NCBI GenBank assembly: GCA_002287035.1
Contig: NSKG01000005.1
Span: 186,001-250,000, forward strand
Direction of reading: 5' to 3'
Length of the DNA: 64,000 nt
Source: Pseudomonas sp. WN033
GTDB lineage: Bacteria > Pseudomonadota > Gammaproteobacteria > Pseudomonadales > Pseudomonadaceae
Shown: positions 40,677 through 47,864 of the stretch, one piece after another
Layout of the letters: every line of letters starts with the position of its first letter
Numbering within the stretch: the first letter of the stretch is position 1
Position numbers and translations under genes: made by a program
The notes under the pieces: generated by a model
Database searches by the model: none
Seen by the model: the letters and a program-made list of their open reading frames with translations, nothing else
What the model was told of the DNA's origin: nothing

Positions 40677-41525
40677 TCAGCGCTGCAACAAGGCAGCGGA
40701 CGGCATATAGCGATTGAGGGTGGGGTTATCCAGGCTTTGGCTGTCAGCCACCTGCCACAGCCGCCGTTCGATACCCTGGGCAATCAGGTGGGCCACCGCC
40801 GACTCGATGGCCGACAGCACGCAGAGCTGGGCAGGCTCATTGCTGGTATAGCCAGCCTCGGCTTCCAGCAATTTCTCGAACTCAACGAACTTGAACACCC
40901 CGGCGCTGCGGGCTATCGAGTAGATGGTCTTGGTGGTCATGACATTAGCCAGGACCTGACCGGTGCGTACATCTACCGCCCGCAGGTTGACCGTTACCTG
41001 ATCGACCCGATATTCCTGCGACAGCCCGATGCCGAGATACCGTGCCCCGACTCCGCCGGTACGCACATTGGTGTCGTAGGCGGTTACGCCGCCCTCAAGC
41101 AGCAGGTTGGCTGCGTGCAGGGATGGCAGGTCGTCAATGATATTGACTGGGGTATCGGGCTTGTTCTGTGAGGCGCGAATGATCTTGCGCTCGGTCAGAA
41201 TATTCTGCAGCCCTTCACGCTCAAGCACCATGAACCAGCCACTGGCCTGCAGAGCATCGACCAGCATGCTCGCGGCACCCTGGGTGACGCTGGTGGAAAA
41301 GGAACTGGCCGGGGTCGGCTTGTACTGCCCGGTCTGATCACGGAAACCATAAACCGCCACCATCAGCCGGCCGCGCGGCCGGGGCAGTTCGAGCAGATCA
41401 TAGTAAGTAGATGCCCGCGGGGTCAGGGTCGGGCTTTCGACTTCCTGATTGGCCGGCATCGGTTCTCGCACGGCGCAGCCGCTTGCCACTGCTGCCACAA
41501 TCAATACTGCCGCTAGCTTGTTCAT
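40677..41525 (-). CDS. csgG: Curli outer-membrane secretion channel CsgG
   Basis: A 282-residue lipoprotein (lipobox VASGC). It follows CsgG closely: SYDLLELPRP-type start, VYGFRDQTGQYKP, TQGAASMLVDALQASGWF, LEREGLQNILTERKIIRA, GGVGARYLGIGLSQEYRVDQVTVNLRAVDV and EAGYTSNEPAQLCVLSAIE. Nine copies form the pore that exports curli subunits. The ATG at 41525 has AAGGA eight bases ahead; an ATG six codons upstream is a weaker choice. It is last in the csgE-csgF-csgG series. Regulation presumably follows the secretion operon. Confidence 0.93.
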   Translation of the reverse strand: MNKLAAVLIVAAVASGCAVREPMPANQEVESPTLTPRASTYYDLLELPRPRGRLMVAVYGFRDQTGQYKPTPASSFSTSVTQGAASMLVDALQASGWFMVLEREGLQNILTERKIIRASQNKPDTPVNIIDDLPSLHAANLLLEGGVTAYDTNVRTGGVGARYLGIGLSQEYRVDQVTVNLRAVDVRTGQVLANVMTTKTIYSIARSAGVFKFVEFEKLLEAEAGYTSNEPAQLCVLSAIESAVAHLIAQGIERRLWQVADSQSLDNPTLNRYMPSAALLQR

Positions 41526-41552
41526 GGCTGTTGTCCTTTTCATCTCGGCGTC

Positions 41553-41954
41553 TCAGGGATTGGTCAGGCCGTTAACGATGATTTCCGACACCTCGCCGGT
41601 CTGCCGGTCGGTGATCAAGATACTCAGTTGCCCGGAGTCATCGATGATGTTGATGATGAAAGCGTCGGTAGTCAGGCTGCCGGTGTTGCCGGCCTGAATG
41701 TCACTCAACAACTGCGACAGCAAGCGCGACTCGAGCTGACTGGTAAAGCGCTGCAACGCGGTCAAGCTACTGGGCGATGTGCGACTCAGGCTGGAGGATC
41801 TGTGACGATTTTGTGCCTGGGCATTGTTGAGCATCCAGGTCCCATTCAGCGGATTGCCGCCGAACGCCGGATTGACCGGGGTATAGACCAGTTCGGTAGC
41901 CGACAGCCCGCTGCTCAGGCAGGCTCCGGCAAACAGCATCATGTAGCGTTTCAT
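41553..41954 (-). CDS. csgF: Curli assembly protein CsgF
   Basis: A 133-residue exported protein beginning, after its signal peptide, with TELVYTPVNPAFGGNPLNGTWMLNNAQAQN, the highly conserved N-terminus of CsgF that plugs into the CsgG pore. CsgF links nucleator CsgB to the secretion channel. It overlaps csgE by four bases (ATGA) and precedes csgG by 27 bases. Confidence 0.94.
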   Translation of the reverse strand: MKRYMMLFAGACLSSGLSATELVYTPVNPAFGGNPLNGTWMLNNAQAQNRHRSSSLSRTSPSSLTALQRFTSQLESRLLSQLLSDIQAGNTGSLTTDAFIINIIDDSGQLSILITDRQTGEVSEIIVNGLTNP

Positions 41955-42355
41955 AGCTCGTCCCTCTCCATGTCGAAGGTGTCGTACAGCAGGCTTTCCA
42001 GGTCTTCGCGTAGTAGTAGTTCCAGCACACTGTCGGCCGCGTCGTGGGCCACCAACTGCAGTTGGGCGGTGTTCGGCGCCAGCATTCGGTGATAGAGCAC
42101 CCGGCCATCGCGCTCGACCCAGATCAGGCTGCCCCAGCGGGCTGACGGCCGTTCACGTATCACCAGATTGAACTCCAGTTCACCGCCATCACGGATGCGC
42201 TCGGCAAAATAGCGGTAGAACTGATGACCGATATGGGAAATGCTCTGATCGATGATGAAGCCACCGATATGCTCTTCCAGCGCCTGACTGGCCGGCAGCG
42301 GAGCCAGGCCAAGCAGCACCGCCAGGCCCAGACGCTTAAGCAGTGCACGAGTCAT
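41951..42355 (-). CDS. csgE: Curli assembly/transport protein CsgE
   Basis: A 134-residue exported protein. The mature part reads IGGFIIDQSISHIGHQFYRYFAERIRDGG and ERPSARWGSLIWVERDGRVLYHR, the CsgE signature. CsgE caps the periplasmic side of CsgG and admits unfolded CsgA. Its ATG overlaps the stop of the preceding pseudopilin gene and its stop overlaps csgF, so the secretion and curli genes are one translationally coupled string. Confidence 0.92.
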   Translation of the reverse strand: MTRALLKRLGLAVLLGLAPLPASQALEEHIGGFIIDQSISHIGHQFYRYFAERIRDGGELEFNLVIRERPSARWGSLIWVERDGRVLYHRMLAPNTAQLQLVAHDAADSVLELLLREDLESLLYDTFDMERDEL

Positions 42356-42870
42356 GGCTGCCTCCCACTGTTGCTGCGCGGCACACTTGACTGCCCGGCC
42401 TGTGCCGCAAAGGCGTTCTCGGCGACGAAATGCCAGTCCGAGTAGTGCTGCATACCGGTGAAGCCCTGCCACTGGGGAACAAACCCCGCCCGCTTGAACG
42501 GCTGGGTCTGGGAACGGCTGTAGACTCCGGCGATGCCGCCGTCGACACTGCGAATCAGTCCCCAGTCGGCCTTGCCGCTCATGGGGTCTGGATACAACCG
42601 GCGCAGGTGCCGACGTGGTTGCGGGTGGCGGTTGTCTTCCAACAACTCGGCCAGTTCCCGGGGATACACCGCCACCCCTGGCGAGCTGTAGTAGTAACTG
42701 CGCAAGGCACGGGCATACTGGGTGCCGGTCCAGAGCAGATCCTGCTCCTTGGCCCGCTGACTGGTGACCGACCAGAGCTGTCCGGTACCCGCCAGCGCAG
42801 CACCCAGCAGGGTCACCAGAAACAGTGTCCCCAGGTAGCTGAAGCCCCATTGGGCCTTACCAGTGTGCAT
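42352..42870 (-). CDS. Atypical pseudopilin-like protein of the type II-like system
   Basis: A 172-residue protein with an N-terminal pilin-type helix, GFSYLGTLFLVTLLGAALAGTGQLW, following a short charged leader. The prepilin-peptidase Gly is kept but the usual FTLIE is FSYLG, so the conserved Glu5 is missing, as in GspK-like tip pseudopilins. The C-terminal half has DPMSGKADWGLIRS like other minor pseudopilins. The ATG at 42870 has GGGAG just before it and overlaps the previous gene by 14 bases; csgE overlaps its end. A role at the pseudopilus tip is inference. Confidence 0.72.
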   Translation of the reverse strand: MHTGKAQWGFSYLGTLFLVTLLGAALAGTGQLWSVTSQRAKEQDLLWTGTQYARALRSYYYSSPGVAVYPRELAELLEDNRHPQPRRHLRRLYPDPMSGKADWGLIRSVDGGIAGVYSRSQTQPFKRAGFVPQWQGFTGMQHYSDWHFVAENAFAAQAGQSSVPRSNSGRQP

Positions 42871-43231
42871 ACCAGCTCCCGTCCCGGGCCTGGCCGGTCG
42901 CGGCACTGTGGATATCGGCTACCCGCCCGACCACGCCGTCAGGCGGCGGCACCTCGATCCAGGTCACCCGGCTGCCGGTGAAGGGGTCTTCGGGCAACTG
43001 GCGCAGGTAACGCTGTTCAACCAGCGCCTCGATCGATTCGGGGTAGCGCCCGGTGTCGCCGTAGTACTGATCCAGCATGTCGCGCATCACCGCCAGACTC
43101 TGTTTGAGGGTGGTTTCCTTCGACTCTTCCAGGCTGTTGAAGTAACGCGGCGTGGCAATGCTCAGCAGGGTCGCGACTATGACCATTACCACCAGCAGTT
43201 CGATCAGGGTAAAACCGCTTTGAGTTTTCAT
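42857..43231 (-). CDS. Pseudopilin, GspG-like
   Basis: A 124-residue pseudopilin beginning MKTQSGFTLIELLVVMVIVATLLSIATPRYF, with the prepilin-peptidase site after Gly and Glu at +5. DQYYGDTGRYPESIEALVEQRYLRQLPEDPFTG is the standard GspG-type globular start. It is shorter than most major pseudopilins and lacks an obvious calcium loop. The ATG at 43231 follows GGGAG and lies two bases past the previous stop; a GTG three codons earlier is less likely. Confidence 0.85.
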   Translation of the reverse strand: MKTQSGFTLIELLVVMVIVATLLSIATPRYFNSLEESKETTLKQSLAVMRDMLDQYYGDTGRYPESIEALVEQRYLRQLPEDPFTGSRVTWIEVPPPDGVVGRVADIHSAATGQARDGSWYAHW

Positions 43232-43233
43232 GC

Positions 43234-43707
43234 TCACCACTCCCGGTAGGCGATGCCGTTGAGGCCAACCCCGCGCGCCAGCGAGTAGACGTCGAACACG
43301 TCATCACCTTCACGCGGATCCTCAGCGGAACTGGTTGAAGCACGCAGCCCCCAGTGGCGCTGAACATCCAGTTCCGCGGCGAAGGGGTCACGGGGAATGC
43401 GACGCAGGAAATAGAACGCCTCGCCACGGGCGCTACGCTTGTCACGCACGCCCTCGACCAGCACCGTCAGATTCGGCGGATAGCCCGAGCTGCCGGCCGG
43501 TTTGTCGATATAGCCAGCATCGGCGTAGAGCTTGTAGCGGTCGATCGCATCGCGCATTTCATACAGTGCGCGCTTGAGTTCACGTTCCTTGTCGCGGCGT
43601 ACCAGCGTCTCGGCCAACGGTGCGGCCATCCCGGCCAGCAGGGCCAGAATCGCCAAGGTCACCACCAGCTCAATCAGGGTAAAGCCTGAGCCGCGACGCC
43701 TGTTCAT
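43234..43707 (-). CDS. Pseudopilin, GspG/H-like
   Basis: A 157-residue pseudopilin starting MNRRRGSGFTLIELVVTLAILALLAGMAAPLAE, with cleavage expected after Gly8. The body carries ALYEMRDAIDRYKLYADAGYI and the FYFLRRIPRDPFA block common to minor pseudopilins of split type II systems. It overlaps the secretin gene by four bases and is followed at once by another pseudopilin gene. It needs the prepilin peptidase, which is not encoded here. Confidence 0.85.
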   Translation of the reverse strand: MNRRRGSGFTLIELVVTLAILALLAGMAAPLAETLVRRDKERELKRALYEMRDAIDRYKLYADAGYIDKPAGSSGYPPNLTVLVEGVRDKRSARGEAFYFLRRIPRDPFAAELDVQRHWGLRASTSSAEDPREGDDVFDVYSLARGVGLNGIAYREW

Positions 43708-45509
43708 GGTGCCTCACCTCCCGGGTCCTGAATCATCCCGAGGCCGTCAAGGCCACCCTCACCCAATTGGACCGGCCGGCTGCGCATGAAGCTTTCGGTG
43801 CCCATCGGGAACTCCATGTCGACCGGGCTCTGATATGGCAGGTTGCGCACTACCCTGGGTGTGATCGACAACACCAGTTCGGACTTGCCGGTGGTGTCGC
43901 GGTTGCTGCCGAACAGCCGGCCGACGGTCGGGATATCGCCCAGCCCCGGGATCTTGTTGCCGGCGTTGCTGTGATCATTGCGCACCAGGCCAGCCAGCAG
44001 CTGGGTTTCACCGTTATTCAGGCTCAGGGTGGTGGTGGCGTTGCGGGTATCGACCTGAACCGGAATGGTGCCCTGGCGGGTGGCCTCCAGCGGCGTGGCG
44101 TTGCTCACTTCCAGGGAAATCCGGATGGCGACCACATCGTTGAGGTACACAGTCGGCTGAACTTCCAGTTTCAGGCCGACATCCAGGTAGGTGATGCTTT
44201 CAGTGATCACCGGCCCCTGGGTCGAGGGCACCGACGTAGCGCTGATAATCGGCACCCGCTGGCCGATATGAATCCGCGCCTGCTCCCGGTTGCGCACCCG
44301 GATCACCGGACTGGCCAGAGTGTTGATATCGTTGTCCTGGGCATTGATCCGCAGTTGCGGCGACGGGCTGATGCTGATCCGCCCGGAGTTGATCCCGCGC
44401 AACTGGTTGAGGATGGTGACAGCACTGCCGTCGGAGTTGACCACCCCGAAGGTATTGGGCCACTGCAACCCCAGGTCGAGAATCCGCTGGCGTGAAACCT
44501 CCATAACCTCGACTTCCAGCACCACTTCAGGGTCGGCCTGATCCTGCAATTGCAGCAATTTCTCAGCCATCCGCACGGCATCCTGGGTATCACGCATGGT
44601 CAGGGTGTTGAGCCGCTCATCGACATGGACGTCGCGGGTCTTGAGCATGTTTTTGATCAGGTTCAGTGCCGAGTTGGCATCGATATGGGTCAGATAGAAG
44701 GTGCGCAGCACCAGCTCCTGATACTCCTTGAGTTTCTGCGGCGAATCGGGATAGATCAGGATGGTATTGTCGTTCACCACTTTCTGGTGCAACTGGTTCT
44801 GCTGCAGCAACAATTCAACTGCTTCGGCAATAGTGACCTCGCGCACGAACAGGGTGGCCTTGAGGTCCTGGCGGATATCCTTATCGAAGATGAAGTTCAG
44901 GCCCGAGGTCTGGGCCAGCACTTCGAAAATAACCTTCAGGTCGGCATCCCGAAACTCCAGGGTCACTGGACGTCCCAGCCGGGTCAGCAATTGCTGACTG
45001 ATCGGCTGTTCACGAACCCTGAGTTGCTCGATCGAGCGCATCAGCGCCTGGCCTTCCGGGCTTTGACTGTCGATTGCCAGCATCGCCCTGCCCTGGCGTT
45101 CGGCATCAAGCAGATCACCGCGGCGCAGCGCCGTCAGACCCTGGCGATGATAATCCGCCAGATGGGCCTGGCGCTCGAGTTGACGCAGCCCTTCATGGGC
45201 TCTGGCATTGTCAGGCTCAATCGCCAGCACCCGATCAAGCAGGGCCCGGGTCATGGCCGGATCTCGCATCAGCCTGGCCTGTTCTGCCTGGGTCAGCAAC
45301 AGGGTAACCACCCGGCTGCGCTGGGTGGTCAGGGCGATCTGCAGGTGAGTATTGCGTGGCGACTGGCGCGCAGCTTCCTCCAGTTGCGCCAGACCGGCTT
45401 CATAGTTGCCCTCGTCGATCAGGGCAATCGCCTCGCGCTGAGGACTGACACTGGCGCAGGCACTCAATACAAGCAACAGCAGCAGGATATACGGCATCCG
45501 CAGGCTCAT
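43704..45509 (-). CDS. Secretin (GspD-like outer-membrane channel), lipoprotein with TPR-like N-domain
   Basis: A 601-residue outer-membrane channel subunit. The lipobox LSAC gives an acylated Cys at about 18. TPR-like helices follow (about 25-165), then STN/N0-N1-like modules (VTLEFRDADLKVIFEVLAQTSGLNFIFDKDIR and DANSALNLIKNMLKTRDVHVDERLNTLTMRD) and the secretin core (VVLEVEVMEVSRQRILDLGLQWP, VPIISATSV, GETQLLAGLVRNDHSNAGNKIPGLGDIPTVGRLFGSN). The N-terminal TPR-like region and the self-acylation differ from canonical Xcp/GspD and may remove the need for a separate pilotin. Confidence 0.9.
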   Translation of the reverse strand: MSLRMPYILLLLLVLSACASVSPQREAIALIDEGNYEAGLAQLEEAARQSPRNTHLQIALTTQRSRVVTLLLTQAEQARLMRDPAMTRALLDRVLAIEPDNARAHEGLRQLERQAHLADYHRQGLTALRRGDLLDAERQGRAMLAIDSQSPEGQALMRSIEQLRVREQPISQQLLTRLGRPVTLEFRDADLKVIFEVLAQTSGLNFIFDKDIRQDLKATLFVREVTIAEAVELLLQQNQLHQKVVNDNTILIYPDSPQKLKEYQELVLRTFYLTHIDANSALNLIKNMLKTRDVHVDERLNTLTMRDTQDAVRMAEKLLQLQDQADPEVVLEVEVMEVSRQRILDLGLQWPNTFGVVNSDGSAVTILNQLRGINSGRISISPSPQLRINAQDNDINTLASPVIRVRNREQARIHIGQRVPIISATSVPSTQGPVITESITYLDVGLKLEVQPTVYLNDVVAIRISLEVSNATPLEATRQGTIPVQVDTRNATTTLSLNNGETQLLAGLVRNDHSNAGNKIPGLGDIPTVGRLFGSNRDTTGKSELVLSITPRVVRNLPYQSPVDMEFPMGTESFMRSRPVQLGEGGLDGLGMIQDPGGEAP

Positions 45510-46036
45510 AACCGGCTCCCTACAGTCAACGACTGGCTCAGGTCCATGGGTAGGTACAGCAGTTGCAACTGATCACCAACCAGCCCTTCGACCCGGTACA
45601 GACCGTCGATCACATCGCCGGGGCTGACCACGTAGAGGGTGTCGTCACGCAGGAGAAATACTTTGAGCTGGCCGGCATCAACCATCCGACCGATGAACCG
45701 ATACGGCATCGGTGGCGCAGCTATCTGGACCGGCGCAGCGACTTGCGGGCGCACTACCGGCGCGGCAACCGGGGCCGGAGCCACATACCAGCTACGGTTG
45801 GCGAACAAGTCACGCAGCGGCACCTGACTCAGGTCCGTCTGGTCGCTCTGCTGGCTCTCGGTGGACAAGGACGGCAAAGCGAAGTCAACCAGGGCTTCGG
45901 CCACATCCCCCGGAGCGCTGCGTTCGAGTTCAAGCGACGACCGGTCGGCATCATCAAACAGCCACTCGGGGATCAAGGCAATCACCAACGCCACACTGAA
46001 GAACCCGGACCAGAACAGCATGCGTTTGCGGCTCAT
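45506..46036 (-). CDS. GspC/PilP-like inner-membrane linker protein
   Basis: A 176-residue bitopic protein: one N-terminal helix (MLFWSGFFSVALVIALIPEWLF), a variable Ala/Pro-rich linker, and a compact C-terminal domain PYRFIGRMVDAGQLKVFLLRDDTLYVVSPGDVIDGLYRVEGL, the fold that binds the secretin periplasmic domain. It connects the inner-membrane platform to the secretin encoded next (ATGA overlap). Most similar in layout to GspC/PilP of type II and IV systems. Confidence 0.78.
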   Translation of the reverse strand: MSRKRMLFWSGFFSVALVIALIPEWLFDDADRSSLELERSAPGDVAEALVDFALPSLSTESQQSDQTDLSQVPLRDLFANRSWYVAPAPVAAPVVRPQVAAPVQIAAPPMPYRFIGRMVDAGQLKVFLLRDDTLYVVSPGDVIDGLYRVEGLVGDQLQLLYLPMDLSQSLTVGSRL

Positions 46037-46041
46037 GATGG

Positions 46042-46557
46042 CTACCTCGCAAGATACAAGGTCATGCGGATACGCCCATCCAACTGGCTGTCGTTGACCT
46101 GGCGGCGTTGCAGGTCAACGTCCTCCAGTGCCAGGGCGGGAATATCAGCGAGGATGGCGTGAATGAAGCGGCGAATCTGCGGGTAACTGCCACGCACCGG
46201 TAGCATGATTTGATAGCGGGCCAGGCGACTGCCGGGCTCGCTGGCCAGAGCGTATTCACCACTGGCCAGGGTAATGCTCTGGTGTCCGGCCAGGTCATAG
46301 ATACGCTGGATCACCAGAGCGGCTTCCTGCTGGCCCGGCAAGGCCAGGTGGAAACGCTCCAGTTCCTGGGCGCCGTTGTCGGTCACTGGCGCCACCACCA
46401 GGGCTTCATGTTGACTCGGCAACACCACCCGGCTGCCGGCTAGTACCAGCGGCAGCATCAACAACAACGCCAGCAGTAGCAACAGCGCACCACACAAACC
46501 GGGCCAACCGATGCGTTGAAGCTGTTCGAGCACTATCAGTCTAGAGTACAGCATCAT
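46042..46557 (-). CDS. GspM/PilO-like platform protein
   Basis: A 171-residue bitopic protein with a short cytosolic head, one helix (GLCGALLLLLALLLMLPLVLAG) and a ferredoxin-like periplasmic domain (LERFHLALPGQQEAALVIQRIYDLAG, then ALEDVDLQRRQVNDSQLDGRIRMTLYL). This fits PilO/GspM. The ATG at 46557 is chosen because GGAGG lies seven bases ahead; it overlaps the preceding gene by 17 bases. Confidence 0.75.
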   Translation of the reverse strand: MMLYSRLIVLEQLQRIGWPGLCGALLLLLALLLMLPLVLAGSRVVLPSQHEALVVAPVTDNGAQELERFHLALPGQQEAALVIQRIYDLAGHQSITLASGEYALASEPGSRLARYQIMLPVRGSYPQIRRFIHAILADIPALALEDVDLQRRQVNDSQLDGRIRMTLYLAR

Positions 46558-47065
46558 CGTCGAGCCTCCAGGTAAGCAGCAGGCTGAAACGCACGGGGCG
46601 GCCGGGGTTGCGCTCAAGCACTTCGTGGTTGAGCAGGTAGACATCGCTGAGCGCCTCACCCTCTTCCAGACGCCGGTGGAAGGCCAGCATAGCCTCCAGA
46701 TCACGGGCTTCGGCCTGGATCCGCAGCTGCCCCTTGCGCGCGTCGGTAGCCAGACCGAGCAAGCCGATGTCCTCCATCGGCAGAGTTTCCAGGGTCACGA
46801 ACAGACGCTCCCAGGGACGATTCATCTGCGCCGAGACCCGCCGCATTTCATTCAGCATCTGGGCTTGCAGGCGCATTTGCGCCGGACTGCGCACCAGCTC
46901 GGTACTGGTCGAGGAAGGCGCACGCGGCAGCATCGCCGGCGGCTCATCGCGCCAGGTGTAGAACGACAGGCTGATCAGGCAGGCCAGCCCGCCAACGCCC
47001 AGTGTCACCCAGCTTTGCCAGCCCGGCTTGCGGGTCTGGTTGAATTCAAGAGTCAGCGATCGCAT
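46541..47065 (-). CDS. PilN-like (GspL periplasmic part) platform protein
   Basis: A 174-residue bitopic protein: a basic-polar start MRSLTLEFNQTRKPGWQSW, one helix (VTLGVGGLACLISLSFYTW), a coiled-coil stretch (AQMRLQAQMLNEMRRVSAQMNRPWERLF) and a ferredoxin-like domain. This layout is that of PilN or the C-terminal half of GspL. Together with the soluble protein just upstream it replaces a single GspL. Confidence 0.7.
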   Translation of the reverse strand: MRSLTLEFNQTRKPGWQSWVTLGVGGLACLISLSFYTWRDEPPAMLPRAPSSTSTELVRSPAQMRLQAQMLNEMRRVSAQMNRPWERLFVTLETLPMEDIGLLGLATDARKGQLRIQAEARDLEAMLAFHRRLEEGEALSDVYLLNHEVLERNPGRPVRFSLLLTWRLDDDAVL

Positions 47066-47066
47066 G

Positions 47067-47864
47067 TCAGCAGCCCACCCGCGCCATGTCGGTCAGAGGG
47101 TCAACGCTGTCAGCCGGGCTGCCCAGTTGCAGCTGCTGGCAGTGCAGTTCTTCAGGTAATGCCAAATCATCAAGGGTTTGCCCGGGAGCATGCAGGAAAG
47201 CCTGGCGCTTGCTGCCAGCCGCCAGCCCCAGCAGTGTGCTTTGCCGCACCACCAGATCGGCCAGCGCCTCGCGGCGTTCGGCGCAACCCTGGGAGTACAC
47301 CCCCACCCAGGCACCATTACTGACCTGCAGCAGACTGCCACGCCCTGGCTCAGCCAGGATGAACAGGAAATCGTCCGGCTCCAGACGATTGCGGAAGCGG
47401 TTGAAAGCCACCGCCAGATAGGGCTGTACCGATCCCAACTGATGACCGCGCTGGCTCACCAGTTCGCGCCAGGCGTTCAACAGCTCGTCCGGCAGCGCGG
47501 CCGACAGCCGAGGCTTGCCAGCCGACTCGCTGGACAGCGAGAAACGCCAGTTGCGCACATGTTCGCCATAGATCAGCTCGTAACGCAGGCGGACATAAGC
47601 GGCCAGTTCAGCCGGGCTGTGAATGTCATCGCTCCAGGGCACCAGCGCGTAGCGTACATAATGGCTGGCCAACAGCAGGCGCAAGCAGGTGCCACGCCGC
47701 ACCTGTTCAAGCAACTGCGCCATGGCCTGCAACAGGCCAGCCTCGTCACCCAGGTTGAAATCGACCCGCGCTAGGCATTGAACCCGCCCCTGGCTGGCAC
47801 GGAACAATCCGGCTTCCGATCCGGTCAGCACTATGGTCCTTTGATCAGGCAGCAAAGGTGACAC
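47067..47864 (-). CDS. GspL/PilM-like soluble platform protein
   Basis: A 265-residue cytosolic protein with no helix long enough to cross the membrane. The order of blocks (IVLTGSEAGLFRA, LLLASHYVRYALVPWSDDIHS, YAAYVRLRYELIYGE-type, LEPDDFLFILAEPGRG) follows the actin-like cytoplasmic domain of GspL/PilM/MshI. The start is GTG at 47864 with AGGAG seven bases ahead, 20 bases inside the gspE 3' end; the earlier ATG readings would run far into gspE. It probably docks the ATPase. Confidence 0.7.
   Translation of the reverse strand: MSPLLPDQRTIVLTGSEAGLFRASQGRVQCLARVDFNLGDEAGLLQAMAQLLEQVRRGTCLRLLLASHYVRYALVPWSDDIHSPAELAAYVRLRYELIYGEHVRNWRFSLSSESAGKPRLSAALPDELLNAWRELVSQRGHQLGSVQPYLAVAFNRFRNRLEPDDFLFILAEPGRGSLLQVSNGAWVGVYSQGCAERREALADLVVRQSTLLGLAAGSKRQAFLHAPGQTLDDLALPEELHCQQLQLGSPADSVDPLTDMARVGC

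Noticed and set aside
42864..43231. Reading the series 42352-43707 as a type IV pilus or MSHA operon
   Set aside because: No pilus adhesin, PilB/PilT pair or prepilin peptidase is present, and GspG at 61922 is canonical for type II secretion; pilus-like features are noted as a finding instead.
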